In this document: positions 26,811 to 34,659 of the stretch, in pieces
Numbering within the stretch: position 1 is the first letter of the stretch
How the letters are laid out: each line of letters begins with the position of its first letter
NCBI GenBank assembly: GCA_030424595.1
Contig: JAUHWG010000007.1
Location: 248,001-312,000 of the forward strand
DNA from: Polyangia bacterium
GTDB taxonomy: Bacteria > Myxococcota_A > Polyangia > Nannocystales > Nannocystaceae
Direction: 5' to 3'
DNA length: 64,000 nucleotides
Translations under genes and position numbers: made by a program
Notes under the pieces: generated by a model
Databases searched by the model: none
The model's input: only the letters and a program-made list of their open reading frames with translations
Told to the model about the DNA's origin: nothing

Positions 26811-27824
26811 ATGGCTAGCACGCACGATGTCACGCTAAATCAGGTGCCGATCCACTGGGATCTGGGCGGGGGGAACCTCAGCTTCCTAGGCCTGGACTCG
26901 GTGCTCTTCTGGACCAACCCCTCGGTCTACAGGATGCTCAAGCCCCTCGCGGAGAGCATTGGCGTCGACCTCTTTCGCCTCATGGTCGCGCTCGAGTCGA
27001 GCAAGGGGACCCAGGAGGACTATCACGCGATGGTCACCCAGCTCGGGGACACCTTCGCCGAGGGCTTCCTCGCGTGGGGCAACGCGGTGTCGGTCGCTGG
27101 CTGGGGTCGTTTTGAGCTGCCGGAGCTCGATCTCGAGGGTCGTTCGGCGCGGGTTCGGGTGGTCAACCCGTGGGAGCTCAACATGGTCCGGGGGACCGGA
27201 GATGTTTGGGGCTGTCCCTTCCTCCAGGGGAAGATCATCGGCATCTTCTCCCACGCCTTCGGCGCGCGCTGCTGGGCCGATGAAGAGGCGCTCGAGATCG
27301 GAGAGACGACCTCCTCGGTCGAGTTTAGGATCTACGCGACCGAGCGGACGATCGAGGAGTCGCTCGATCGCCTCCGGGCCGAGCGCGTCGAAGAGCGAGA
27401 GCGTCACCTCCGCGAGGCGATCCGCGAGGCGACCGAGGAGCTCGAGGAGAAGCAGTCGCTGATCCGTCAGCTCTCGACCCCGCTCATCCAGGTTTGGGAC
27501 GGCGTCCTGGTCGTCCCCTTGATCGGCGATCTCGACGACCTGCGCTCACGGACGTTGACCGAGAGCACGCTGCGCGCCGTCTCGGAGCGCGGGGCGAAGT
27601 ACGTCATCATCGACATCACCGGGATCGCGGGCTTCGACGCCGAGGCCGCCGAACATCTCCTGCGGACGACCGCGGCGACGCGCCTCCTAGGCGCCCGCTG
27701 TCTGCTCGCGGGGGTCTCCTCGCGGATCGCTCAGACGCTCGTCGAGGCTGATACTGCGCTCACCGGGGTCCCCTGCTTTGCCACCACACAGGCGGCGCTC
27801 GAGCACGCGATCGGCAAGCGCTGA
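26811..27824 (+). CDS. RsbR-like STAS-domain regulator with V4R-like sensor
   Basis: 337 residues. The N-terminal ~180 residues resemble a 4-vinyl-reductase (V4R)/heme-NO-type sensor fold (VNPWELNMVRG...GCPFLQGKIIGIFSHAFGARC). A coiled-coil (~200-235, ERERHLREAIREATEELEEK) leads to a C-terminal STAS domain (VPLIGDLDDLRSRTL, IIDITGIAGFDAEAAEHLL). This is the layout of RsbR-type stressosome proteins, which gate a switch kinase. At the two positions phosphorylated in Bacillus RsbRA (Thr in VDT and in ILTG), this protein has Ala (FDAEA, LLAGV), judged by hand alignment. ATG 26811 is used. No kinase gene lies nearby. Confidence 0.8.
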   Translation: MASTHDVTLNQVPIHWDLGGGNLSFLGLDSVLFWTNPSVYRMLKPLAESIGVDLFRLMVALESSKGTQEDYHAMVTQLGDTFAEGFLAWGNAVSVAGWGRFELPELDLEGRSARVRVVNPWELNMVRGTGDVWGCPFLQGKIIGIFSHAFGARCWADEEALEIGETTSSVEFRIYATERTIEESLDRLRAERVEERERHLREAIREATEELEEKQSLIRQLSTPLIQVWDGVLVVPLIGDLDDLRSRTLTESTLRAVSERGAKYVIIDITGIAGFDAEAAEHLLRTTAATRLLGARCLLAGVSSRIAQTLVEADTALTGVPCFATTQAALEHAIGKR

Positions 27825-28155
27825 GCTGCGGCTGTGCAGGTCCAGCCCCGCCCTTCGAGCGGTCAGGGGCGGGCCCTTAAAGGTGCGGCGACGGGCGTCG
27901 TCGCCTCCCCGTCGCGCTCGCTCCGGCGGCGCACTTTCGCAGCGCGGGGTCCGCTCGCCCCCGACGATCGCGCTCGGCGGAGCGGCGCGGAAGTCCGCCT
28001 GAGCGGGCTCGCGGCGGAGTCGGTGGAGGGGTGTCGACCGGCGGTCTCCCGGCGGACTGTGCGTTCCTGCGCGTCGGACCTCTGCGCATGAAGGTCGACG
28101 TCCAGCTCCGGTCTACGGGGCTCTGACGGCGATGTGACGGTACACTCAGGCCTTG
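27825..28155. other. Intergenic stretch, no gene seen
   Basis: 331 bp between the STAS gene and the dihydropyrimidinase-like gene. It has a weak 7-bp stem (CCCGCCC / GGGCGGG at 27847-27873) that might terminate the STAS transcript. Nothing else stands out. Confidence 0.4.
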
Positions 28156-29646
28156 ATGCCAGGGGTCGGACGGCGGCGCTTCTGCGCTGGGTGGGGAGCC
28201 GCTGCTCTCGCGCTCGGCTGCCCCGCGTGGCGCTCGGGACACAAGAGCGGCTCGGGGCTGCTGGTCCGCGGCGCTCAGGTGTACGTCGAGGGGCGGCTGC
28301 AGGAGCTCGACATCCGGGCGGCCGGAGGCGTGATCGTCGAGCTCAGCCGAGGGCTCACGCTGCAGGGAGGTGAGCACGTCGTCGACGCCGCTGGGCTCCT
28401 CGCCCTCCCCGGAGGGATCGACCCCCACGTCCACCTCTCGGCGAGCGCCGATCCGCCGGGGATGGAGGACGATTACTGCGACAACTACACCCACGGGTCG
28501 AGGGCTGCCCTCGCCGGCGGGGTGACGACGATCGGCGTGATGGTCTTCCCCAAGGGGGACGTCGGCGCCGGGATCCTACCCTCGGTGCAGCAGCATCGCC
28601 AGAGCATCGCCTCGCAGTCGATGGTCGACGTCATGCTCCATCCAGTCTCCTTTACGGCGGACTCGGACGCGTTCGCGGCGATCGAGCCGCTCGCCCGTCA
28701 GGGGCACACCAGCCTCAAGGTCTTCGCCGTCGTCGAGAATTTTGAGCGCGATGAGGCGGCCTTTACGGAGCTCATCCGCGCCGCTGGGGCGCAGAAGATG
28801 CTCACGCTCTTGCACTGCGAGCGCCACGGCATCAACAAGGCGGAGATCGCTCGACTGGTGGCGGCTGGCAAGGGCGGCCTGCGTCACTATGCGGAGTCGA
28901 GCCCGGTCCGCTCCGAGGTCGAGGCGGTCCGCGCTGCGATCAAGATCTCCGAGGAGACGAGCAGTCCGATCTACGTCGTCCACCTCTCGTCGGCCGCGGC
29001 GCTGGAGCGGTGCGCTGCGGCCCGTCAGCGCGGGGTTCGAATCTACGTCGAGACCCGACCGATGTACCTCTATCACACGCGCTCCGTCTATGAGCGCGCG
29101 GATGGACCGCTCTTCATCGGTCAGCCGCCGCTGCGCGAGGAGGCCGACATCGACGCTCTCTGGGAGGGCCTGAGGGGCGGTCTTATCGACACTATCGGCT
29201 CAGACCACGCGCCCTTCACCGCGGCGGTCAAGCTCGACAGCTCGGCGACGATCGAGAAGTACAGCGCCGGTACGCCAGGGCTGCAGATGATGCTGCCGAT
29301 GCTCTACTCCGAGGGGGTCGGGAAGGGGCGCCTCTCGCTCGATCGTTTTGTCGATCTGACGTCGACCAGCGCGGCCCGCCTCTTCGGCCTCTACCCGCGC
29401 AAAGGGGTGCTCCAGGTCGGATCTGACGCGGACATCACCCTCTGGGATCCGAAGCTCCGGCGGACGATCCGGCCGTCGATGATCCGCTCGCAGGCGGGCT
29501 ACGACATCAACATCGGCCATGAGGTTCAGGGCTGGCCCGTCACCGTGATCCGCCGCGGCGAGGTCGCCTTCCGCGATGATGAGGTCGTCGCCGCGCCGGG
29601 GAGCGGCGAGCTGCTCGCCCGCGGCCCGCATCGGCCCTTGACCTGA
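28156..29646 (+). CDS. Dihydropyrimidinase/hydantoinase-like amidohydrolase, predicted exported lipoprotein
   Basis: 496 residues. The metal centre of cyclic amidohydrolases is intact: DPHVHL (two His), SLKVF (Lys that becomes carboxylated), LHCE and VHLSS (His), and GSDHAPF (Asp). The family opens cyclic amides such as dihydropyrimidines and hydantoins. Unusually, the N-terminus GRRRFCAGWGAAALALGC looks like a twin-arginine signal with a lipobox, so the enzyme may be exported folded and lipid-anchored; relatives are cytosolic. An ATG is used although a TTG lies one codon before. A lipoprotein cytochrome gene follows about 500 bp downstream. Confidence 0.88.
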   Translation: MPGVGRRRFCAGWGAAALALGCPAWRSGHKSGSGLLVRGAQVYVEGRLQELDIRAAGGVIVELSRGLTLQGGEHVVDAAGLLALPGGIDPHVHLSASADPPGMEDDYCDNYTHGSRAALAGGVTTIGVMVFPKGDVGAGILPSVQQHRQSIASQSMVDVMLHPVSFTADSDAFAAIEPLARQGHTSLKVFAVVENFERDEAAFTELIRAAGAQKMLTLLHCERHGINKAEIARLVAAGKGGLRHYAESSPVRSEVEAVRAAIKISEETSSPIYVVHLSSAAALERCAAARQRGVRIYVETRPMYLYHTRSVYERADGPLFIGQPPLREEADIDALWEGLRGGLIDTIGSDHAPFTAAVKLDSSATIEKYSAGTPGLQMMLPMLYSEGVGKGRLSLDRFVDLTSTSAARLFGLYPRKGVLQVGSDADITLWDPKLRRTIRPSMIRSQAGYDINIGHEVQGWPVTVIRRGEVAFRDDEVVAAPGSGELLARGPHRPLT

Positions 29647-29756
29647 GCAGGGTCGCTAGCGTCGGCTCTGCGAGGTGGTGGCGGATCGGCGGGCGTGGGA
29701 CGTCGCTCGACCCGTCGGAGGGAGCTGCGCTGTTCGGGTGGGGTCGGGCGCTCCTC

Positions 29757-29855
29757 GCATCAAGAGCCCTGCGCGCTCTCTAGATCCGGTCGTCCTTCTC
29801 GGCTCCGCGACCGACGAGCGCGTCGCGAGAGCACGGGGCCTTCGCCACTGGCTGA
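29757..29855. repeat. Short degenerate relative of the hairpin repeat family
   Basis: The left end CCTGCGCGCTCTC and right end GCGAGAGCACGGGGCC match the two ends of the 38417-38580 element, with a shortened centre. Similarity was judged by eye. Confidence 0.5.
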
Positions 29856-29984
29856 GAGAGAACGATGTTACTATGGGGGGTCCTGCACTCACGATTGGAT
29901 CGAGCGCGTATCACGGCGAGGATCACGATGAGAGTGGTAGTATTCCGCACTCTGCGGACGGATAGGACTCTCACGGCCTATGCT

Positions 29985-30056
29985 CACCCGGTTCACCCGG
30001 TCCACCCGGTTCACCCGGTCCACCCGGTCCACCCGGTCCACCCGGTCCACCCGGTC
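29985..30056. repeat. 9-bp tandem repeat, 8 units
   Basis: Eight contiguous CACCCGGTY units fill 72 bp, 99 bp before the proposed start of the cytochrome c gene. There are no spacers, so it is not a CRISPR array. Confidence 0.97.
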
Positions 30057-30155
30057 CTCGTCTCCTCGCTGCGCGCGGCCACGGGCTGCTCGCACGTTGT
30101 CGCAGGCCGGCGCGGCTCCTCGCGGCGTCGCCAGGGGTGCGGCGCGGCCCGGTTG

Positions 30156-30431
30156 ATGCTCCTCGTCTGTGCGACGGTCCTGCCCGCCTGTGGCGCGAGC
30201 TCGGAGGGCGAAGAGCGCTACGCGGAGCACTGCGCCGCCTGTCACAGCACGGGCGCGAGCGGTGCGCCCAGGCGTGGGGATCGCGAGGCATGGGCGCCTG
30301 CGCGCCAGCGAGGGGAGCGGGCGATGCTCTCCTCGGTGCTCCGAGGGACTCCGGCGATGCCGGCCAAAGGCCGCTGCGAGAGCTGCACCGATCAGGAGCT
30401 GCTGGAGCTCATCCGCTTGATGACGGAGTGA
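30156..30431 (+). CDS. Small c-type cytochrome lipoprotein
   Basis: 91 residues. MLLVCATVLPACG is a short lipoprotein signal with lipobox LPAC. The heme site is CAACH; the likely axial Met is in TPAMPAKG, followed by a CESC pair near the C-terminus, a layout like cytochrome c5/c555. It should carry electrons at the membrane surface. A TTG lies one codon upstream. It precedes, by 48 bp, a flavin oxidoreductase with membrane segments, so the two may form an electron-transfer pair. Confidence 0.82.
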   Translation: MLLVCATVLPACGASSEGEERYAEHCAACHSTGASGAPRRGDREAWAPARQRGERAMLSSVLRGTPAMPAKGRCESCTDQELLELIRLMTE

Positions 30432-30479
30432 TCGTGCGGGGCCAGTGAAGTGAAGGAGTCAAGGGAAGCAAGGCCGACG

Positions 30480-32228
30480 ATGCCTGCGGCGGATGATCAT
30501 CGACCGCCGCTCTGGTTTCGCCTCCTCGTCGGCCTCGGGGTGGTCGTCAGCGCCGCTCTTGTGGCTGTCATCGCCGCCGCGCTCTGGGCCTGGCGATTCA
30601 CCGAACCGAGCTGGCTGTGGCCCGGCGTCGTCGTCGTCGACGTCGCCTGGATCCTCGCGTTCTCGGCGTTCGGCAGGATTCGAAGGCGGCTCGCCGCGGC
30701 CGCCTACGCGCTGCTCGACCGTATCTTGACCCGGCGGGGCGGGGTCGTGCTCCTCGTCGTCGCGGTCGTCGCCGCCCTCGGCGGGGTCGGCCTGGGGGCT
30801 TTCGAGCGCGCACCGCCGGTGTCCGAGCCTGTGGCCCTCGGCGAGCCTGTGGCGATCGTCGGGGCCGGCGCCGCGGGGGTGCACGCCGCCTGGATGCTCG
30901 TCCAGGCCGGGCACGAGGTCGAGATCTACGAGGCTGCGAACTACGTCGGCGGTCACGCCTACTCGGCGCCCTTTGAGACCGAGCGAGGGGAGATCGTCGA
31001 CGTCGACATGGGCTTCCTCTTCGGCTCTCCGCAGGGCTACCACGACCTCAAGGTGTTGATGGCGCTGGTCGGCGTCGAGCGGGTCTACGGTGACGTCGGC
31101 TTCGCGGCGACGGTCGACGGCTATACGTGGAGCACAGATCCAGGGGCCGAGCGCGAGCCCGAGGTCGAGCGCTTCCACCGGGCGATCGAAGGCGCCTTCG
31201 CCGATGAGAGCCTCGACTTTGTCCCCTTCGGCTGGTGGCTCTGGCGCAACGGCTTTGACGCGACCTTTCGCCGTCGCTATCTGACCCCCTATTTGACGCT
31301 CCTCTTCCTCAACCCGGAGGGCTTCTATAACTATTCAACCCGCTTTATGGCGTCGATGTTCGACGGCCCGGACAAGTACCTCGATCTGCGCGCGCCCTGG
31401 CACGCCTGGAGCGTCGCCGGCGGGAGTCACCGCTACTACCGGGAGATCACGGCCCCCTTCGCCGAACGCATCCATCTCGGTCATCCGGTGGTCGAGGTCC
31501 GTCGCGGCGACGACGGCGTTCATCTGACCGCGATAGGCCCCGCTGGGGACCGGGTCGAGCGCCGCTTCGCCGCGGCGATCCTCGCGATCCCGCCGGACGT
31601 CGCCGCCGAGATCGTCGTCGATCTCAGCCCCTTCGAGGCCTTCGTTCTCCGTCAGGTTCGCTACGGCAGCTCGGAGGTCGTGCTCCACACCGACCAGGCC
31701 GCCCTGCCGCCGGCGGAGCTCCGTCGCAGCTACAACTGGCGGCAGGAGCAGGGGTGGGGCGAGGCCTTTGAGCTCTCCGCGGAGCTCGGCCCGATCGTCG
31801 TCCCGGGGCGCGACCTCGCGCCGATGCCGATCGGGACGCTCAATCCGCAGGGGCCTTTGCAGGGGGTGCGCGAGCGCAAGATCTGGCGCCACCTCGTACA
31901 GGACGTCTGGCACTTCGCGGCGATGTTCGGGATGATGCCCGACCTCCAGGGCCGGGGCGGGCTCTGGTACGCGGGATCGTGGACCTCCTACATCGGTCAT
32001 GAGAGCGCGATGCGATCGGGGATCCAGGCCGCCTGCGGGGCCGCGGAGCTCGGGCCGGAGGTCGTGTCGGCGAGCGGCGCTGGCGACGAGGCCCGATGTC
32101 TTGAGGTTCAGGTCCAGGACGCCCTGCCGGGGGTCGGCGTCGAGGCGAAGCAGGAGACGATCTGCGGCCGCGCTGGGGCCTACGCCTATCTCTGGGGCCG
32201 TCACTGCGCGGCCTCCGACGAGCGTTGA
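30480..32228 (+). CDS. Membrane-anchored FAD-dependent oxidoreductase
   Basis: 582 residues. Three hydrophobic segments occupy about residues 12-110 (LLVGLGVVVSAALVAVIAAALWAW, GVVVVDVAWILAFSAF, VVLLVVAVVAALGGVGLGA). Then comes a FAD Rossmann fold (VAIVGAGAAGVHAAWMLVQAGHEVEIYEAANYVGG) of the protoporphyrinogen-oxidase/amine-oxidase superfamily, ending with GGLWYAGSWTSYIGHESAMRSGIQAA, which resembles the FAD-contact motif of desaturase-like members. The substrate is unknown. ATG 30480 is used, with a GTG at 30450 possible. Confidence 0.82.
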   Translation: MPAADDHRPPLWFRLLVGLGVVVSAALVAVIAAALWAWRFTEPSWLWPGVVVVDVAWILAFSAFGRIRRRLAAAAYALLDRILTRRGGVVLLVVAVVAALGGVGLGAFERAPPVSEPVALGEPVAIVGAGAAGVHAAWMLVQAGHEVEIYEAANYVGGHAYSAPFETERGEIVDVDMGFLFGSPQGYHDLKVLMALVGVERVYGDVGFAATVDGYTWSTDPGAEREPEVERFHRAIEGAFADESLDFVPFGWWLWRNGFDATFRRRYLTPYLTLLFLNPEGFYNYSTRFMASMFDGPDKYLDLRAPWHAWSVAGGSHRYYREITAPFAERIHLGHPVVEVRRGDDGVHLTAIGPAGDRVERRFAAAILAIPPDVAAEIVVDLSPFEAFVLRQVRYGSSEVVLHTDQAALPPAELRRSYNWRQEQGWGEAFELSAELGPIVVPGRDLAPMPIGTLNPQGPLQGVRERKIWRHLVQDVWHFAAMFGMMPDLQGRGGLWYAGSWTSYIGHESAMRSGIQAACGAAELGPEVVSASGAGDEARCLEVQVQDALPGVGVEAKQETICGRAGAYAYLWGRHCAASDER

Positions 32229-32247
32229 CGACAGTGCCTGGTCCGAC

Positions 32248-33597
32248 TCAGGGGAAGACGCTCGTCTCGAGCACCCGCAGCTTGTGCCAGGGGATCCCGT
32301 CCGAGGGGCCCCGCTGGAGCCCGTCGTCGGGGGTCGTCTGGTCGCGGACGATGTACGAGTAGCTCTCCCAGAGCTCGGCGCCGATGTGGGCCGACCAGCC
32401 TGCGGTGACCTCGTTCTCCATGTAGATGACGAGCCCGTCCGGACCGGTGCCGTCGAGCATGATCATCCCGTAGTCCTGGAGGGCGTGGCAGAACATCCGC
32501 AGGAAGCGGGTCTCCAGGACCCCGTCTGTGCCGTCCGGGACCGGGGTCGTCCTCGCCTCGCAGTCGACGTCCGGGTCGAGCTGGAGGCGCATGCCCATGT
32601 CCATCGCGAAGTCGGCGTCGGCGTTGGTGTTGTTGCCGCAGATCGGGTGGGGCTGGTCGGTCTTGGTCGCCGGCTCGCGGTAGGCGTCGCTGGAGTGGGC
32701 GCAGCTGTAGGCGAAGCGGATCGCGTGGGGGATGCTCCCCGCCTCGACCTCCTTGTGGTGGACGAGCCCGGCGAAGTAGGAGAGCCCGGAGCCGGTCCCC
32801 CAACCATCAAAGGGCTGGGCGAGGCTCGGCGAATTGTCGGGGTTTAGGAGCTCGCCGTCGTTGTTGTAGTGGAAGAGCCCGGCGCCGCTCGCCGAGAGCG
32901 TCTTCGCGTCGTGGTCGACCTCCACCTGCCACATCCGCAGCTCGGTGAAGGGGCCAAAGTCGGGGTGATCGGGGTCGAGGATCGTGATCGGATCATCCGC
33001 GCCGCCGCCGGACTGGGCCTCCGCGGGGACGCGAAATTGGATCCCGGAGAGGGACTCGCCAGCGTCGACCTCGTAGAGGGGATCGTCGGCGTCGGCGATG
33101 TAGATCCCGGGCACCTCGCCGCGGGTCGCGACGTGGACCTTGCTCGTCGCGACATTGCTGGCGATCTGGGCGACGATCGCGTCGCTGCGCGGGTCGTCGG
33201 CGACGTCGTCGGGGATCGGCACGTTGACGGCGAAGTCCGGATCGTAGGGCGGCTTGTAGGCCCCCGGATCGCCGCCGGTGGTCTCACCAGTGGTCTCGGA
33301 GGTCGTCTCGGAGGTCGTCGTGTCTTCGGTCGTCGCGGTCGCCGTGCCGTCGGTGCTGTCGGTGCTGTCGGTGCTGTCGGTGCTGTCGGTGCCCTCCGTG
33401 CCGCCGCTCCCGTCGGTCGTCGTCGAGCTCGCGGTCACAGAGGTATCCGTCATGGCGTCAGTCGAGCCCTGCGAGCTCGCGCTGGCCGTGGACGTGCTGG
33501 CGCCTGTCGTCGCGGTCTCCTCGACCCCACCGCTGCAGCCGTACAGAGCCATGAGAGGCGCGAGGAGACCTACACATTGCCAACCATCGGATCGCAT
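32248..33597 (-). CDS. Lipoprotein with Ser/Thr/Asp-rich linker, function unknown
   Basis: 449 residues. The signal peptide ends MALYGCSGG (lipobox YGC), followed by ~95 residues of Thr/Ser/Gly/Asp, including an STD tandem repeat. The ~330-residue globular part has paired Cys residues and Trp/Gly-rich strands (FAYSCAHSSDAYREPATKT, PHPICGNNTNADADF), suggestive of a beta-rich exported domain, but I do not recognise the family. The adjacent + strand FAD gene is convergent, 19 bp away. Confidence 0.8.
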   Translation of the reverse strand: MRSDGWQCVGLLAPLMALYGCSGGVEETATTGASTSTASASSQGSTDAMTDTSVTASSTTTDGSGGTEGTDSTDSTDSTDSTDGTATATTEDTTTSETTSETTGETTGGDPGAYKPPYDPDFAVNVPIPDDVADDPRSDAIVAQIASNVATSKVHVATRGEVPGIYIADADDPLYEVDAGESLSGIQFRVPAEAQSGGGADDPITILDPDHPDFGPFTELRMWQVEVDHDAKTLSASGAGLFHYNNDGELLNPDNSPSLAQPFDGWGTGSGLSYFAGLVHHKEVEAGSIPHAIRFAYSCAHSSDAYREPATKTDQPHPICGNNTNADADFAMDMGMRLQLDPDVDCEARTTPVPDGTDGVLETRFLRMFCHALQDYGMIMLDGTGPDGLVIYMENEVTAGWSAHIGAELWESYSYIVRDQTTPDDGLQRGPSDGIPWHKLRVLETSVFP

Positions 33598-34111
33598 CGA
33601 TGTGATGGTACCGCCGGCCGATGACGGGTCGCTAGGAACCCCGCGCCCCCGGCCGTCGGTCGTGATGGGGTCACGAAGCCTCGTCGTCGTCCATGTCTTG
33701 GCTCGGGTCGCGCAGCTCGGGAGCATTCTCGACGCAGGTATGTGGGCGGGAGCTCTCGCGAAGGCTCAGGTGAGTCGCCGTTGTAGGCTGCTAGGGGCGG
33801 TGCGGGATCGCGAGGGCGCGGGTCTCTCGCGGTGTCACCTCGGCGGCCTCGCGCGGTCGTGAGCCTCGCCGCCCGAGGCCCAAGCTCCGCGCTCTCCAGC
33901 CCTCGTCGTCCCCTCGACGCGGCCACGGCCTGCACTACGGCCCGGTACAGCGGCCCGGTACAGCGGCCCGGTACAGCGGCCCGGTACAGCGGCGTTTTGT
34001 CCGAGCCAAGAGGATCCACAAATTCGGCGCGAGAGCACACGGGACGTTCACCAGGGGCTGCGAGGCGGCCGGAGCTGGCGCTGCAGCGCGCCTGCGAGTA
34101 CCTTGGCGGCG
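33598..34111. other. Intergenic stretch with hairpin repeat copy
   Basis: 514 bp between divergent genes. The right half is a copy of the hairpin repeat with a 13-bp internal expansion (33864-34065). The left ~260 bp shows nothing recognisable. Confidence 0.6.
33864..34065. repeat. Inverted-repeat element (copy with internal 13-bp expansion)
   Basis: 202 bp, ending 46 bp before hemJ. It shares the left motif GCGCTCTCCAGCCCTCGTCG (33889-33908) and the right motif GCGCGAGAGCACACGGGAC with the 38417-38580 element, and has weaker terminal inverted repeats. Its centre is enlarged by four 13-bp units CGGCCCGGTACAG (33938-33989). Confidence 0.75.
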
Positions 34112-34642
34112 ATGACCTACGCGGTCGCAAAGGCCCTGCACATCATCGGCTTCATCAGCTGGTTCGCGGGGCTATTTTATCTTCCGCGCCTCTTCATCTA
34201 TCACGCCGAGGCCGGCGAAAGGCCTGCGAGCGAGCGCGATGTGCTCCAGCCTCAGCTCGAGCTGATGGCCGGCCGGCTGTGGAAGATCATCACCGTCCCG
34301 GCGATGGTCGTCACCCTGCTCGCGGGGACGACGATGGTCGTTCTCTGGGAGGGCAGCCTGCCCATGTGGCTGCACATCAAGTTCGGCTTCCTCGCCCTCT
34401 TGGTCGTCTACCACCTAGCCTGCGGTCGGATCCGCCTGGCTCAGGCCGCGGGGCGTTCGCAGTGGACCTCCGCCCGCCTCCGCCTCTTCAACGAGGGGGC
34501 GACGATGTTGATGATCGCGATCGTCTTCCTGGCGGTGCTCCGCGACGGTCTCTCGGCGGTCTACGGAGTGCTCGGCTTCTTCGGCGTCGGCGTGCTCCTG
34601 ATGTTGGGGATCCGCCTCTACGCCCGCATGCGTCGGCGCTAG
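34112..34642 (+). CDS. hemJ: Protoporphyrinogen oxidase HemJ
   Basis: 176 residues, all-helical membrane protein. The family signature ALHIIGFISWFAGLFYLPRLFIYH near the N-terminus holds the heme-ligating His, and WLHIKFGFLALLVVYH near the middle holds the conserved His/Lys. HemJ oxidises protoporphyrinogen IX to protoporphyrin IX in the inner membrane. ATG 34112 is preferred over TTG 34103. No other heme gene is adjacent. Confidence 0.9.
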   Translation: MTYAVAKALHIIGFISWFAGLFYLPRLFIYHAEAGERPASERDVLQPQLELMAGRLWKIITVPAMVVTLLAGTTMVVLWEGSLPMWLHIKFGFLALLVVYHLACGRIRLAQAAGRSQWTSARLRLFNEGATMLMIAIVFLAVLRDGLSAVYGVLGFFGVGVLLMLGIRLYARMRRR

Positions 34643-34659
34643 CGCGAGCCGACAGGCTC

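Larger units (their letters stand above)
29647..30155. other. Intergenic stretch with dispersed repeat relative and 9-bp tandem repeat
   Basis: 509 bp without a convincing gene. It contains a short relative of the hairpin repeat (29757-29855) and an eight-unit 9-bp tandem repeat (29985-30056). The frame of the downstream cytochrome is open across the tandem repeat (HPV units), but the lipobox places its start at 30156. Confidence 0.55.

Noticed and set aside
29985..30056. Repeat array considered as CRISPR
   Set aside because: Units are contiguous 9-mers without spacers and there are no cas genes.
33835..34141. Short minus-strand frames sharing PLG-D-TPLY-like peptides with frames near 38540
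   Set aside because: The shared peptide follows from the dispersed DNA repeat; no start sites or codon bias support genes.
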